From Methanomicrobia archaeon LH_S13 (GTDB taxonomy: Archaea > Halobacteriota > Syntropharchaeia > Alkanophagales > Methanospirareceae): a stretch of DNA of 7,916 bases. The stretch is taken from assembly GCA_023659785.1 (NCBI GenBank), contig JAGXOR010000055.1, positions 1-7,916 on the forward strand. Reading direction: 5' to 3'. Shown here piece by piece: positions 1-6,027 of this stretch (positions within the stretch are counted from its first letter, which is position 1; the number at the start of each line of letters is the position of its first letter). The notes beneath the pieces are model-generated. The model ran no database searches and was not told where the DNA came from. It saw only the letters and a list, made by a program, of their open reading frames with translations. The translations under genes were made by a program, and so were the position numbers.

Positions 1-46
1 AATTGATATCATCACACGAAGAGGTTTGAAACAAAATGTTTAAATC

Positions 47-220
47 TCATAACCTTGATACATCGAAGTAAGAGAAATCCCCTATCAAATCTTCTTTCAG
101 CGATTTCGGTGCTTCTTCTATCCCTTCTAACCGAATATCCGCCGTTGTTTCTCCCTCTCTTAAATCTTCTCTTAAAACTATTTTAAAATTTCTTGCGATA
201 AACTTTTTTGCTTCGCCCAA
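47..220 (-). CDS. Small unrecognised protein (57 aa), possibly a broken gene end
   Basis: Reading the minus strand from a TTG at 218-220 gives 57 residues ending in TGA at 47-49. The peptide is charged and well mixed (it begins MGEAKKFIARNFKIVLRED and ends FSYFDVSRL), like a real folded protein rather than a chance frame. I do not recognise a family. No ATG or GTG lies between the upstream in-frame stop and this TTG, and no well-placed ribosome binding site is visible, so the start is uncertain. Just upstream, two similar 15-base units (221-250) encode related LFLKG/FFSKG pentapeptides, and another frame through the same spot reads a plausible N-terminus. A small insertion may therefore have disrupted a longer gene. 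It lies 57 bases downstream of the adenosine-specific kinase on the same strand and could be co-transcribed with it. Confidence 0.4.
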   Translation of the reverse strand: MGEAKKFIARNFKIVLREDLREGETTADIRLEGIEEAPKSLKEDLIGDFSYFDVSRL

Positions 221-277
221 ACCTTTACTAAAAAACCCTTTTAGAAAAAGCGTTTACGGAAAATAAATTTAGTTTTT

Positions 278-784
278 TCAAGAAACCATATATCCCATCT
301 TCTCACACAACTCTCTTCGCTCCGTCTTCTCTTCCTCGGTCTCTACCCTATTCACTGACGTGCCATCAACCACGCCAACCACTGCCCGTCCAAGCTCAGT
401 CCCAGCAACCACAACTTCCAGAGGGTTTGCAGAAGCCACGTAGATATTCGCAACAGCAGGATGCGACTTCAAAGCACCCATTACATTTATTGGGAATGCA
501 TTATCCATTAAAATAAAAAAAGTGTGAGAAGCACCTATTCGAAGGCAGTTCTCACTTGCTAAGTCCTTTAGCTCTTCGTCATTCCCCGTAGCCCTTGTCA
601 ATCTCGGCACCGCTTCGTTCATTGCAACTGCGCATTTTATCCCTGGCACGGCAGTCAAAAGCGTCTTAAAGATGTCATCGCAAGCGAAAATGGTGAAGTT
701 TCCCTGTCCGATTATCACCTGCTTCTCTTCTGGGTTCTTTACCCCCACTCGCTCTATTTTTACTCCCGTCTCAATAGTAACCAC
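278..784 (-). CDS. Adenosine-specific kinase (COG1839/DUF355 family)
   Basis: The 168-residue protein has the family's usual length and conserved blocks: VIIGQGNF near residues 23-30, a glycine/threonine-containing RATGNDEEL at 64-72, ASENCLRIGASHTFFIL at 76-92, PINVMGALKSHPAV at 98-111, SANPLEVVVAGTELGRAVVGVVDG at 118-141, and a Lys/Glu-rich tail ending in GYMVS. Members are annotated as adenosine-specific kinases largely from structures, and would phosphorylate adenosine in the cytoplasm for nucleoside salvage. The biochemical role here is inferred. The start is GTG at 782-784: an in-frame TGA lies upstream, no ATG is available, and GATGAGG ends 5 bases before it. It follows the ferredoxin gene by 77 bases on the same strand. 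Confidence 0.85.
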   Translation of the reverse strand: MVTIETGVKIERVGVKNPEEKQVIIGQGNFTIFACDDIFKTLLTAVPGIKCAVAMNEAVPRLTRATGNDEELKDLASENCLRIGASHTFFILMDNAFPINVMGALKSHPAVANIYVASANPLEVVVAGTELGRAVVGVVDGTSVNRVETEEEKTERRELCEKMGYMVS

Positions 785-789
785 GTTTT

Positions 790-796
790 CCTCATC
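790..796 (-). promoter_or_regulatory. Ribosome binding site fixing the GTG start
   Basis: GATGAGG on the minus strand sits 5 bases upstream of the GTG at 782-784. It supports GTG as the start of the adenosine-specific kinase. An overlapping ATG within the same stretch is out of frame and opens no sensible protein. Confidence 0.6.
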
Positions 797-844
797 CCCG
801 GAAATTTTTAGTTGCGAAGTGCGTGACGTTTTTTGTCAAAATTT

Positions 845-856
845 CTTAAAAAAGTT
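845..856 (-). terminator. T-rich tract after the ferredoxin gene, possible archaeal terminator
   Basis: On the minus strand an ACTTTTTTAAG tract lies just past the ferredoxin stop codon. Archaeal RNA polymerase often terminates at such U tracts without a hairpin. The same AT-rich stretch could instead be a TATA-like element for the kinase gene, about 64 bases before its GTG. The sequence does not decide between the two. Confidence 0.25.
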
Positions 857-861
857 TGTCT

Positions 862-1104
862 CTACTCCTCCGACATGCTTAGCGCCCCTTGCTCGCATAT
901 ATCTATGCAAACCTCGCAATCGATACACTCCTCAGCGTCTATTACCGCATGTTGTTCTCGTCCCTGTGGGGCACTGCTTGGATCATCATCTGACAAGCTT
1001 ATACACTCCACCGGACACTCCTCTACGCAATTGCTCGTTCCTTTTTCCTTCCCCTCTACATCCTTACAGCCATTACACTTCTCCAAATCCACTACTGCTG
1101 GCAT
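862..1104 (-). CDS. Two-cluster [4Fe-4S] ferredoxin with stretched first motif
   Basis: An 80-residue soluble electron carrier. The second motif is a normal CxxCxxCxxxC (Cys60, 63, 66, 70), though Glu replaces the Pro that usually follows. The first is unusual: Cys10 and Cys13, then 12 residues, then Cys26 and Cys30-Pro31, with an extra Cys34. An insertion between the second and third ligands, with CxxCK followed later by CxxxCP, resembles the ferredoxin-like domain of adenylylsulfate reductase beta subunits (AprB), but the AprB C-terminal tail is absent and no AprA is present. An acidic loop rich in Asp and Ser separates the motifs. I chose ATG at 1102-1104 over the in-frame GTG at 1117-1119 because GTGAT there makes a good ribosome binding site 10 bases upstream of the ATG. 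Redox partner unknown. Confidence 0.82.
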   Translation of the reverse strand: MPAVVDLEKCNGCKDVEGKEKGTSNCVEECPVECISLSDDDPSSAPQGREQHAVIDAEECIDCEVCIDICEQGALSMSEE

Positions 1105-1114
1105 TTTTTTTCTT

Positions 1115-1119
1115 ATCAC
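1115..1119 (-). promoter_or_regulatory. Ribosome binding site deciding the ferredoxin start
   Basis: GTGAT on the minus strand matches part of the anti-16S sequence and lies 10 bases before the ATG at 1104. The same bases contain the alternative in-frame GTG. A nearby AGGAG ends only one base before that GTG, too close to serve it, so the ATG is preferred. Confidence 0.45.
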
Positions 1120-1173
1120 TCTCCTAATTTATTTTTTCTCTTCTTTTAGTAAGACTTTCCTTTCTAAGAAAAA

Positions 1174-1248
1174 GGTTTTAAATTCATCGTATATAAAAAT
1201 TGCTGTTTTTTCGTGCAACTAAAAACGAAGGTTATTTATATATTTCAC
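1174..1248 (-). promoter_or_regulatory. Candidate TATA boxes for the ferredoxin transcript
   Basis: The 175-bp gap between ileS and the ferredoxin gene (1105-1279) contains no convincing ORF. On the minus strand it holds three TATA-like stretches: GAAATATATAAATAA at about 1232-1246, ATTTTTATATA at about 1190-1200, and TTTAAAACC at about 1174-1182. The last two would place transcription starts about 45-60 bases before the ferredoxin ATG. T runs in the same region (for example 1221-1225) could also end the ileS transcript. Which element is active cannot be told from sequence. Confidence 0.4.
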
Positions 1249-1279
1249 TGGAAAATTAGATAGTGCCGCTGTCATGCTA

Positions 1280-4273
1280 TCAAACAGCCTCTACCCCTAT
1301 CAAAACCCCCTTTTTACCTATTTTCCATTTCTTCTCGTAAAATCCCTCTCTTTTTGATTCCGATATTTGCATTCCTTCTTCAATACCTACCGCAAGTGTC
1401 TCCTCAGAGATATAATTTGAGAACGTCTTTATCGCCTCTTTTACCTCTTCGTCTCCTTCGTACATGATTCTTATATTCGCCGTATATTCCAGGTCGAGGT
1501 CCTTTCTCATACCCTGTACTCTCCTCACGAGGTCTCTTACCAGCCCTTCTTCTATGAGACTTTTGTCCAGAGTAACATCCAGAAACAAAGATACGTCATC
1601 TACTTCTACCTTTTTAAATTCTCTCTCTTCTGCCAGCGTTTCCGCAACTGCTTTTGCTGTAATATCTTCCAAACTTTCTTCAAATTTCACTTCTTTTACA
1701 TTCAACTCATCCTTCAATATATCTACCAAACTCGCCACTTCCTCTTTCTTTTCCTTGCTACAAACGACTACAACCGCCTTTAACGGTTGTCTTATCTTTA
1801 TTCCCGCATCAGACCTCGCTCGCCTGCCCGCTTCGACTAATTGGGCAACTAAATCCATTGTATCCTCTAATTCCTGTTCTACAACCGATTCGTCGTGAGA
1901 AGGATAATCGCAAAGATGCACACTCTCAAGCGCATCTTCCGAAATCGTTCTTACGAGGTTCTGATAGATATGTTCAGTGATAAAAGGCACAAAAGGAGCG
2001 AGCAATTTGCACACAGAAACAAGAACCTCATATAACGTCAAGTATGCACAATCCTTATCAAAGTTCTCCTCTGTGACCCAGAACCTTCTTCTTGACCTTC
2101 TTATATACCAGTTGCTCAGGTCGTTTATCACAAAATCTTCTATTTTCCTGGCCCCCAGATGAATTTCAAACCGCTCAAGTGAACCAATTACTTCCTTTTT
2201 CAGTGTGTTCAATCTTGACATGATCCATCTGTCCATTGCACTTCTCCTCTCCACCTGGATTTCTTTCTCCTTTGGGTTGAACTCATCTATGCCCGCGTAG
2301 GTAACGAAGAAGAAATAAGAGTTCCAGAGCGTATTCAAGAACTTCTTTTGCCGCTCGGCTATTGCAGGTTCAGAGAAACGTATGTCATCCCATGGAGGAC
2401 CTGCGGTGAAGAAGAACCATCTCAACGCATCTGCTCCTTCGTTATTGAATATAGAAGTTATATCAACCACGTTTCCCTTGCTCTTACTCATCTTCACGCC
2501 GCGCTCATCCAGTATATGTCCAAGAGAGAGCACATTTAGATAAGGAGCTGCATCAAAAATAGCATTTGAAATTGCAAGCAAAGAATAAAACCAGCCACGA
2601 GTCTGGTCTATTGCTTCAGTGATAAAAGAAGCGGGGAAATTATGCTTGAACTCTTCGGGCTCGAAAGGGTAGTGCCATTGAGCAAAAGGAGCAGCACCTG
2701 AATCATACCAGCAATCTATCACATCCTTTACCCTTCTCATTTCTCCGCCGCATTCTTCACAACGAAGCACCACATCGTCAATGTACGGTCTGTGCAGGTC
2801 AAGACCGCTGGAAACAAAATTCTTCGCCCTATCTCTCAGTTCCTCTATGCTTCCGACACAAAATTCCTTGCCGCATCTGGTACATAGCCATATATTCAAT
2901 GGAGTACCCCAGAATCGCTGTCTGCTGATCGCCCAATCCTCAATGCTCTCTAAGAAATTGCCGAACCTTCCATATTTCAAATGTGAGGGATACCAGTTTA
3001 TCTTTTCATTATTTGCAATCAAGTTATCACGCAGCGATTTCATGCCAATAAACCACGATTCGCGTGCATAATACAAAAGAGGCGAACCACATCTCCAGCA
3101 GAAAGGATAGGAGTGCAAATAGGTGCTCTGTTTGTATAAAAGACCACGTTGCTTCAGCATTTCTATTATGCGTTTATCAGCATCCTTTACAAAAACACCT
3201 TCTAATGACGGAACATCACTCGTAAACTGACCTTTACTGTCCACGGGCTGTAAAAAACCAAGTCCTTTCTCTTTGCACACTTCATAATCATCCTCACCAA
3301 ATGCAGGTGCAACATGAACGACGCCAGTACCTTCTTCTAAGCTTACGAAATCGGCGGTGATTATTTTATGTGATCCCCCTTCTACGGACACATCAAAAAG
3401 CCGTTCGTATTCTTTATCTTCTAAATCTTTCCCTTTTAGTCGCTCTGTTATTTTGTATTCACCCTCCAGGGCACCCAGCCGAGCTTCTGCAAGAATAAAA
3501 ATCTCCTCCTTTACCTTTACCTTTGCATAGACGTGTTCTGGATGAACAGCGAGTGCTATATTGCCAAATAGAGTCCAGGGGGTTGTAGTCCACACCAACA
3601 TAAAAACAGGCTCTTGTTCTTTTTCTTGCTTCAGCCTGAACTTTACGTATATCGAAGGGTCTTCCACTTCCTTATAGCCCTGTGCTACTTCGTGGCTGCT
3701 CAACGTGGTCTCACATCTCGGGCAGTAAGGCACGACTTTATGCCCCTGATAAAGCAAGCCCTTTTTCCATATCTCCTTTAACGACCACCAGACCGACTCT
3801 ATATATTCGTTATCCGAGGTTATGTAAGGGGAATCCATATCTATCCAGAATCCCACTCGCTTCGTGGCATTTACCCATTCTTTTTCATATCGGAACACTG
3901 ATTCCTTACACCTTTGATTGAATTTCTCTATTCCAAACTCTTCTATCTCACGCTTGCTGTTTGTCCCCAGTTCCTTCTCCACCTCTATCTCTACCGGTAG
4001 ACCATGTGTGTCCCATCCTGCTTTCCTTTCTACATAGAAGCCACGCATCGTTTTGTATCGTAGCACAACGTCTTTTACAACCCTTGTGAGGATGTGCCCT
4101 GGATGTGGGAGTCCATTCGCAGTTGGAGGACCTTCGACAAAAACGAATTTCTCACGAGCTCCCCTACGGTCTACACAGTACTCAAACGTCTTTTCTCGCT
4201 CCCACAGCCCCAATGTTTCTTCTTCCAGTTGTACGAAATTTGCTTTTTGAGCTTCGCTCCTAAAATACGGCAT
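1280..4273 (-). CDS. ileS: Isoleucyl-tRNA synthetase
   Basis: A 997-residue class I synthetase that charges tRNA-Ile in the cytoplasm. The HIGH signature appears as HPGH at 57-60 after GPPTANGLP, and KMSKSKGN lies at 594-601. The CP1 editing domain is present: WTTTPWTL at 228-235 and GTGVVHVAPAFGEDDY at 315-330, with the Asp expected to position mischarged valine for hydrolysis. Zinc-type Cys pairs occur at 184/187, 392/395, 464/467 and 505/508. ISRQRFWG (449-456), DQTRGWFYSLL (556-566) and the WYIRRSRRRFW anticodon-binding element are typical. All core motifs are intact; the length is slightly below the roughly 1030-1050 of many archaeal/eukaryotic homologues. The ATG is preceded by GATGAGG at 11 bases. 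It is divergent from trmO across 71 bp. Confidence 0.97.
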   Translation of the reverse strand: MPYFRSEAQKANFVQLEEETLGLWEREKTFEYCVDRRGAREKFVFVEGPPTANGLPHPGHILTRVVKDVVLRYKTMRGFYVERKAGWDTHGLPVEIEVEKELGTNSKREIEEFGIEKFNQRCKESVFRYEKEWVNATKRVGFWIDMDSPYITSDNEYIESVWWSLKEIWKKGLLYQGHKVVPYCPRCETTLSSHEVAQGYKEVEDPSIYVKFRLKQEKEQEPVFMLVWTTTPWTLFGNIALAVHPEHVYAKVKVKEEIFILAEARLGALEGEYKITERLKGKDLEDKEYERLFDVSVEGGSHKIITADFVSLEEGTGVVHVAPAFGEDDYEVCKEKGLGFLQPVDSKGQFTSDVPSLEGVFVKDADKRIIEMLKQRGLLYKQSTYLHSYPFCWRCGSPLLYYARESWFIGMKSLRDNLIANNEKINWYPSHLKYGRFGNFLESIEDWAISRQRFWGTPLNIWLCTRCGKEFCVGSIEELRDRAKNFVSSGLDLHRPYIDDVVLRCEECGGEMRRVKDVIDCWYDSGAAPFAQWHYPFEPEEFKHNFPASFITEAIDQTRGWFYSLLAISNAIFDAAPYLNVLSLGHILDERGVKMSKSKGNVVDITSIFNNEGADALRWFFFTAGPPWDDIRFSEPAIAERQKKFLNTLWNSYFFFVTYAGIDEFNPKEKEIQVERRSAMDRWIMSRLNTLKKEVIGSLERFEIHLGARKIEDFVINDLSNWYIRRSRRRFWVTEENFDKDCAYLTLYEVLVSVCKLLAPFVPFITEHIYQNLVRTISEDALESVHLCDYPSHDESVVEQELEDTMDLVAQLVEAGRRARSDAGIKIRQPLKAVVVVCSKEKKEEVASLVDILKDELNVKEVKFEESLEDITAKAVAETLAEEREFKKVEVDDVSLFLDVTLDKSLIEEGLVRDLVRRVQGMRKDLDLEYTANIRIMYEGDEEVKEAIKTFSNYISEETLAVGIEEGMQISESKREGFYEKKWKIGKKGVLIGVEAV

Positions 4274-4284
4274 ATCTTTATTAT

Positions 4285-4291
4285 CCTCATC
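4285..4291 (-). promoter_or_regulatory. Ribosome binding site of ileS
   Basis: GATGAGG on the minus strand ends 11 bases before the ileS ATG. Unlike trmO on the other side of the divergent region, ileS therefore has a leader carrying a recognisable binding site. Confidence 0.5.
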
Positions 4292-4301
4292 AAAGAATGG
4301 T

Positions 4302-4330
4302 CTTAAAAGAAAGTTTTATTATTAAAATTT
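4302..4330. promoter_or_regulatory. Divergent promoter region between ileS and trmO
   Basis: The 71-bp gap 4274-4344 is almost entirely A and T in its right half. For trmO, the TATA-like CTTAAAAG (4302-4309) would start transcription about 25 bases downstream, leaving a very short leader or none. For ileS, the minus-strand stretch AATTTTAATAATAAAAC (4313-4329) is a suitable TATA region and would give a leader of about 20-25 bases containing the ribosome binding site. The two elements sit side by side, so factor binding for one direction could affect the other. Confidence 0.45.
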
Positions 4331-4344
4331 TATTTTAATTTAAA

Positions 4345-4794
4345 ATGAAACTGAAGCAAATTGGCGTAATTCACACTCCGTATAAAACACCAGCGGAGTG
4401 CCCATGTCAAACACGCAAATCAGAGCAGATTGCTGAAATAGAGGTGTTTAAGGAATATGAAGGCGGCTTAAATGATGTCGAAGGTTTTTCTCATCTTATC
4501 GTCCTGTATTGGCTGCATAAATCAAAGGGTTATTCGCTTCTCGTAAGGACACCCTGGGATACTGAACCACATGGTTTATTCACCACAAGGTCACCACATA
4601 GACCGAATCCAATTGGGATTACTATTGTTAGGTTAATTGAAAGAAAAGGGAATATATTGAGGGTTAAAGGTATAGATGCAATTGATGGTACTCCTTTGAT
4701 AGACATAAAACCGTATGTTCACGCGTTTGACGAAAAAGAGGGGAGAGAAGTGAGGATAGGATGGCTTGAAGGGAAGATAAAGAGAACATGCTAA
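4345..4794 (+). CDS. trmO: tRNA (t6A37) N6-methyltransferase, TrmO/TsaA family (UPF0066)
   Basis: A 149-residue protein matching the SAM-binding beta-barrel family that, in E. coli, methylates N6-threonylcarbamoyladenosine 37 of tRNA-Thr to m6t6A. The N-terminus (KQIGVIHTPYKTP, residues 4-16) is the family opening. The hallmark TRSPHRPNPIG is at 81-91, and the second conserved block, GIDAIDGTPLIDIKPY, at 109-124. It is one domain long, like other archaeal members, and lacks the C-terminal extension of the 235-residue E. coli enzyme. The ATG follows an AT stretch with no ribosome binding site, suggesting a nearly leaderless mRNA. Activity in archaea is inferred from the family. Confidence 0.88.
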   Translation: MKLKQIGVIHTPYKTPAECPCQTRKSEQIAEIEVFKEYEGGLNDVEGFSHLIVLYWLHKSKGYSLLVRTPWDTEPHGLFTTRSPHRPNPIGITIVRLIERKGNILRVKGIDAIDGTPLIDIKPYVHAFDEKEGREVRIGWLEGKIKRTC

Positions 4795-4822
4795 CCCTTT
4801 TTGGCATAGAATTTGATAAAAT

Positions 4823-4846
4823 GTTTATACAAAACCTCATATAACT
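4823..4846 (+). promoter_or_regulatory. Candidate promoter of the purH1 cluster
   Basis: The 85-bp spacer after trmO contains TTTATAC (4824-4830) and CATATAAC (4839-4846), either usable as an archaeal TATA box. They would give leaders of about 27 or 12 bases before the ATG at 4880. No ribosome binding site precedes that ATG (it follows TTTATATCATA), so a short or absent leader is likely. Co-transcription with trmO is also possible. Confidence 0.35.
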
Positions 4847-4879
4847 GAGCCTGCACGGAATTTATCTTTTTATATCATA

Positions 4880-5407
4880 ATGAAAGCAGTGATAAGCGTA
4901 TTCAACAAGGACAACGTGATAGAATTCGCACGAGCTCTGAATGAGCTTGAAATGGAGATAATCGCAACAGAAGGGACAGCGAAGGAGCTTTTGAAGAACG
5001 AAATCTCGGTGACAAAAGTATCTGCGTTCACAGGATTTCAAGAGATGTTCAGCGGCAAGGTGAAGACGTTGCATCCGCGAATTCATGCGGGAATCGCAAC
5101 CGCAGAGATAGGAATCGTTGCTGTGAATCTTATACCTTTAGAATTAAATTTAGATTTAGACTTTTCGACCAAAAATCCGCTCAGTAATATGGACATCGGC
5201 GGTGTTGCAATGCTCCGCTCGGGGATAAAGAATTTTGAACACGTTGCGGTTATTGTAGATCCCGCGAGATACGATGCGATAATTGCGGAGCTTGGAAAAA
5301 AGAGGGAACTCTCACATGATACGAAATTGAGTTTAGCACGCAAGGCATCAAAATATATATTAGCATACGAAACAAAAATTGATATGGTATTAACGAGGAT
5401 AAAGTAA
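4880..5407 (+). CDS. purH: Stand-alone IMP cyclohydrolase domain of PurH (PurH1-like)
   Basis: The 175 residues align to the MGS-like N-terminal half of bifunctional PurH, which closes FAICAR to IMP in the last step of purine synthesis; the formyltransferase half is absent. Landmarks: VISVFNKDNVIEFARAL (4-20), ATEGTAKEL (29-37), TGFQEMFSGKVKTLHP RIHAGI (51-72), DIGGVAMLRSGIKN (105-118) and FEHVAVIVDPARYDAII (119-135), ending in the helix LARKASKYILAYE. Lys62, Asp105 and Lys117 match Lys66, Asp125 and Lys137 of the human enzyme. Two oddities: the stretch between HAGI and the VNLYPF strand is about 17 residues shorter than in bacterial PurH, and the catalytic Tyr of NLYPF is Ile85 here (NLIPL). 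It may be a divergent functional form or one with altered activity. First gene of a tight cluster. Confidence 0.82.
   Translation: MKAVISVFNKDNVIEFARALNELEMEIIATEGTAKELLKNEISVTKVSAFTGFQEMFSGKVKTLHPRIHAGIATAEIGIVAVNLIPLELNLDLDFSTKNPLSNMDIGGVAMLRSGIKNFEHVAVIVDPARYDAIIAELGKKRELSHDTKLSLARKASKYILAYETKIDMVLTRIK
5395..5400 (+). promoter_or_regulatory. Ribosome binding site within the end of purH1
   Basis: GAGGAT sits 10 bases before the ATG at 5411, inside the last codons of purH1. It favours 5411 over the second in-frame ATG at 5417 and points to co-transcription of the two genes. Confidence 0.5.
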
Positions 5408-5410
5408 TTA

Positions 5411-5659
5411 ATGGAAATGTTTTATAATGGAGAAAGGATTTTTGAAGAGGCAAAGGAAAGGGGTAGAAGGACTACGACACTGCTATTCAGTGCAGTAAGG
5501 CTACTTTCTGAAATAAATCCTGAGATTATCCATTGGTGGGCTCAAGCGTGGTTCCTGCACCTTGAGGGGTTCCATGAAGCGAGGCTGATTTTAGAAGATG
5601 TGAAGGTAAGAGTGAAATTTATAGAGAAATTAGTAAGGCTTGCAAAAGAGATGAGATAA
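5411..5659 (+). CDS. Small helical protein, PaREP1/HEPN-like
   Basis: An 82-residue, probably all-helical soluble protein without signal or membrane segments. The second half, WWAQAWFLHLEGFHEARLI then LEDVKVRVKFIEKLVRLAKEM (residues 42-81), resembles the last two helices of the archaeal PaREP1 family of HEPN-like proteins, where an aromatic-rich 'LH.xFY.G' segment precedes an acidic helix. The first 40 residues are too short for the full four-helix fold, so this may be a short version or a remnant. I cannot see a clear HEPN RNase RxxxxH motif. The gene lies 3 bases after purH1 and 2 bases before the NifX-type gene. Some relatives pair with nucleotidyltransferases, but none is present. Family assignment is tentative, coding status firm. 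Confidence 0.6.
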   Translation: MEMFYNGERIFEEAKERGRRTTTLLFSAVRLLSEINPEIIHWWAQAWFLHLEGFHEARLILEDVKVRVKFIEKLVRLAKEMR

Positions 5660-5661
5660 AA

Positions 5662-6027
5662 ATGAAAATATGCATTCCGACAATGGGGAATAGGGGATTA
5701 GACGAGTTCGTGAGCGAGCATTTTGGGCGGGCGCCTACGTTTACGGTTGTGGATATGGAAACGAAAGAGGTAAAAGTAATTTCTAATACCGGCGAGCACT
5801 TTGGTGGTGTTAAAGTTGGACCCGATGTCATATTAGAAGGTGATGCAGACGTAGAAGTAATGCTCTGCTCTGGCTTAGGACCTCGTGCAATCGGTATGTT
5901 CGAGCAATTTGGCATAGAAGTCTATGTTGGTGCTTCAGGAATGGTGAAGGATGTAATCAGGGCTTTTCAAGCGGGAATGCTTCATGAAGCCATGGATGCA
6001 GATGCTTGTAAAGAACATAGGCATTAA
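5662..6027 (+). CDS. NifX/NifB-like dinitrogenase iron-molybdenum cofactor domain protein
   Basis: A 121-residue single-domain protein of the Nitro_FeMo-Co family (RNase H-like fold; cytoplasmic handling of iron-sulfur or molybdenum-containing clusters). Family features: MKICIPTMG at the start, GLDEFVSEHFGRAPTFTVVDMETKEVKVI (12-40), HFGGVKVGPDVIL (46-58), SGLGPRAIGMFEQFGIEVYVGASGMVKDVIRAFQAG (70-105). Stand-alone members are common in anaerobic archaea without nitrogenase, so the family alone does not show nitrogen fixation; no nif gene is in the window. The C-terminal tail DADACKEHRH carries one Cys and two His that could bind metal (inference). A weak GAGATGAGAT precedes the ATG by 4 bases, overlapping the stop of the previous gene. 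Confidence 0.9.
   Translation: MKICIPTMGNRGLDEFVSEHFGRAPTFTVVDMETKEVKVISNTGEHFGGVKVGPDVILEGDADVEVMLCSGLGPRAIGMFEQFGIEVYVGASGMVKDVIRAFQAGMLHEAMDADACKEHRH

Noticed and set aside
31..60. Similarity between AAAATGTTTA...CTCATA at the left edge and at 4819-4842
   Set aside because: The shared words are short and AT-rich, with different spacing and different gene contexts, so chance is a sufficient explanation.
1159..1175. Small hairpin CCTTT...AAAGG upstream of the ferredoxin gene
   Set aside because: A five-base-pair stem with a seven-base loop is too weak to call a terminator or riboswitch.
672..1222. Two overlapping plus-strand open frames opposite the kinase and ferredoxin genes
   Set aside because: They are Ser/Pro/Leu/Phe-rich antisense readings of clearly conserved proteins, and have no family resemblance of their own.
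1464..4250. Several plus-strand open frames opposite ileS
   Set aside because: They lie wholly inside a synthetase gene with all its motifs intact, lack recognisable domains and ribosome binding sites, and have compositions typical of antisense shadows.
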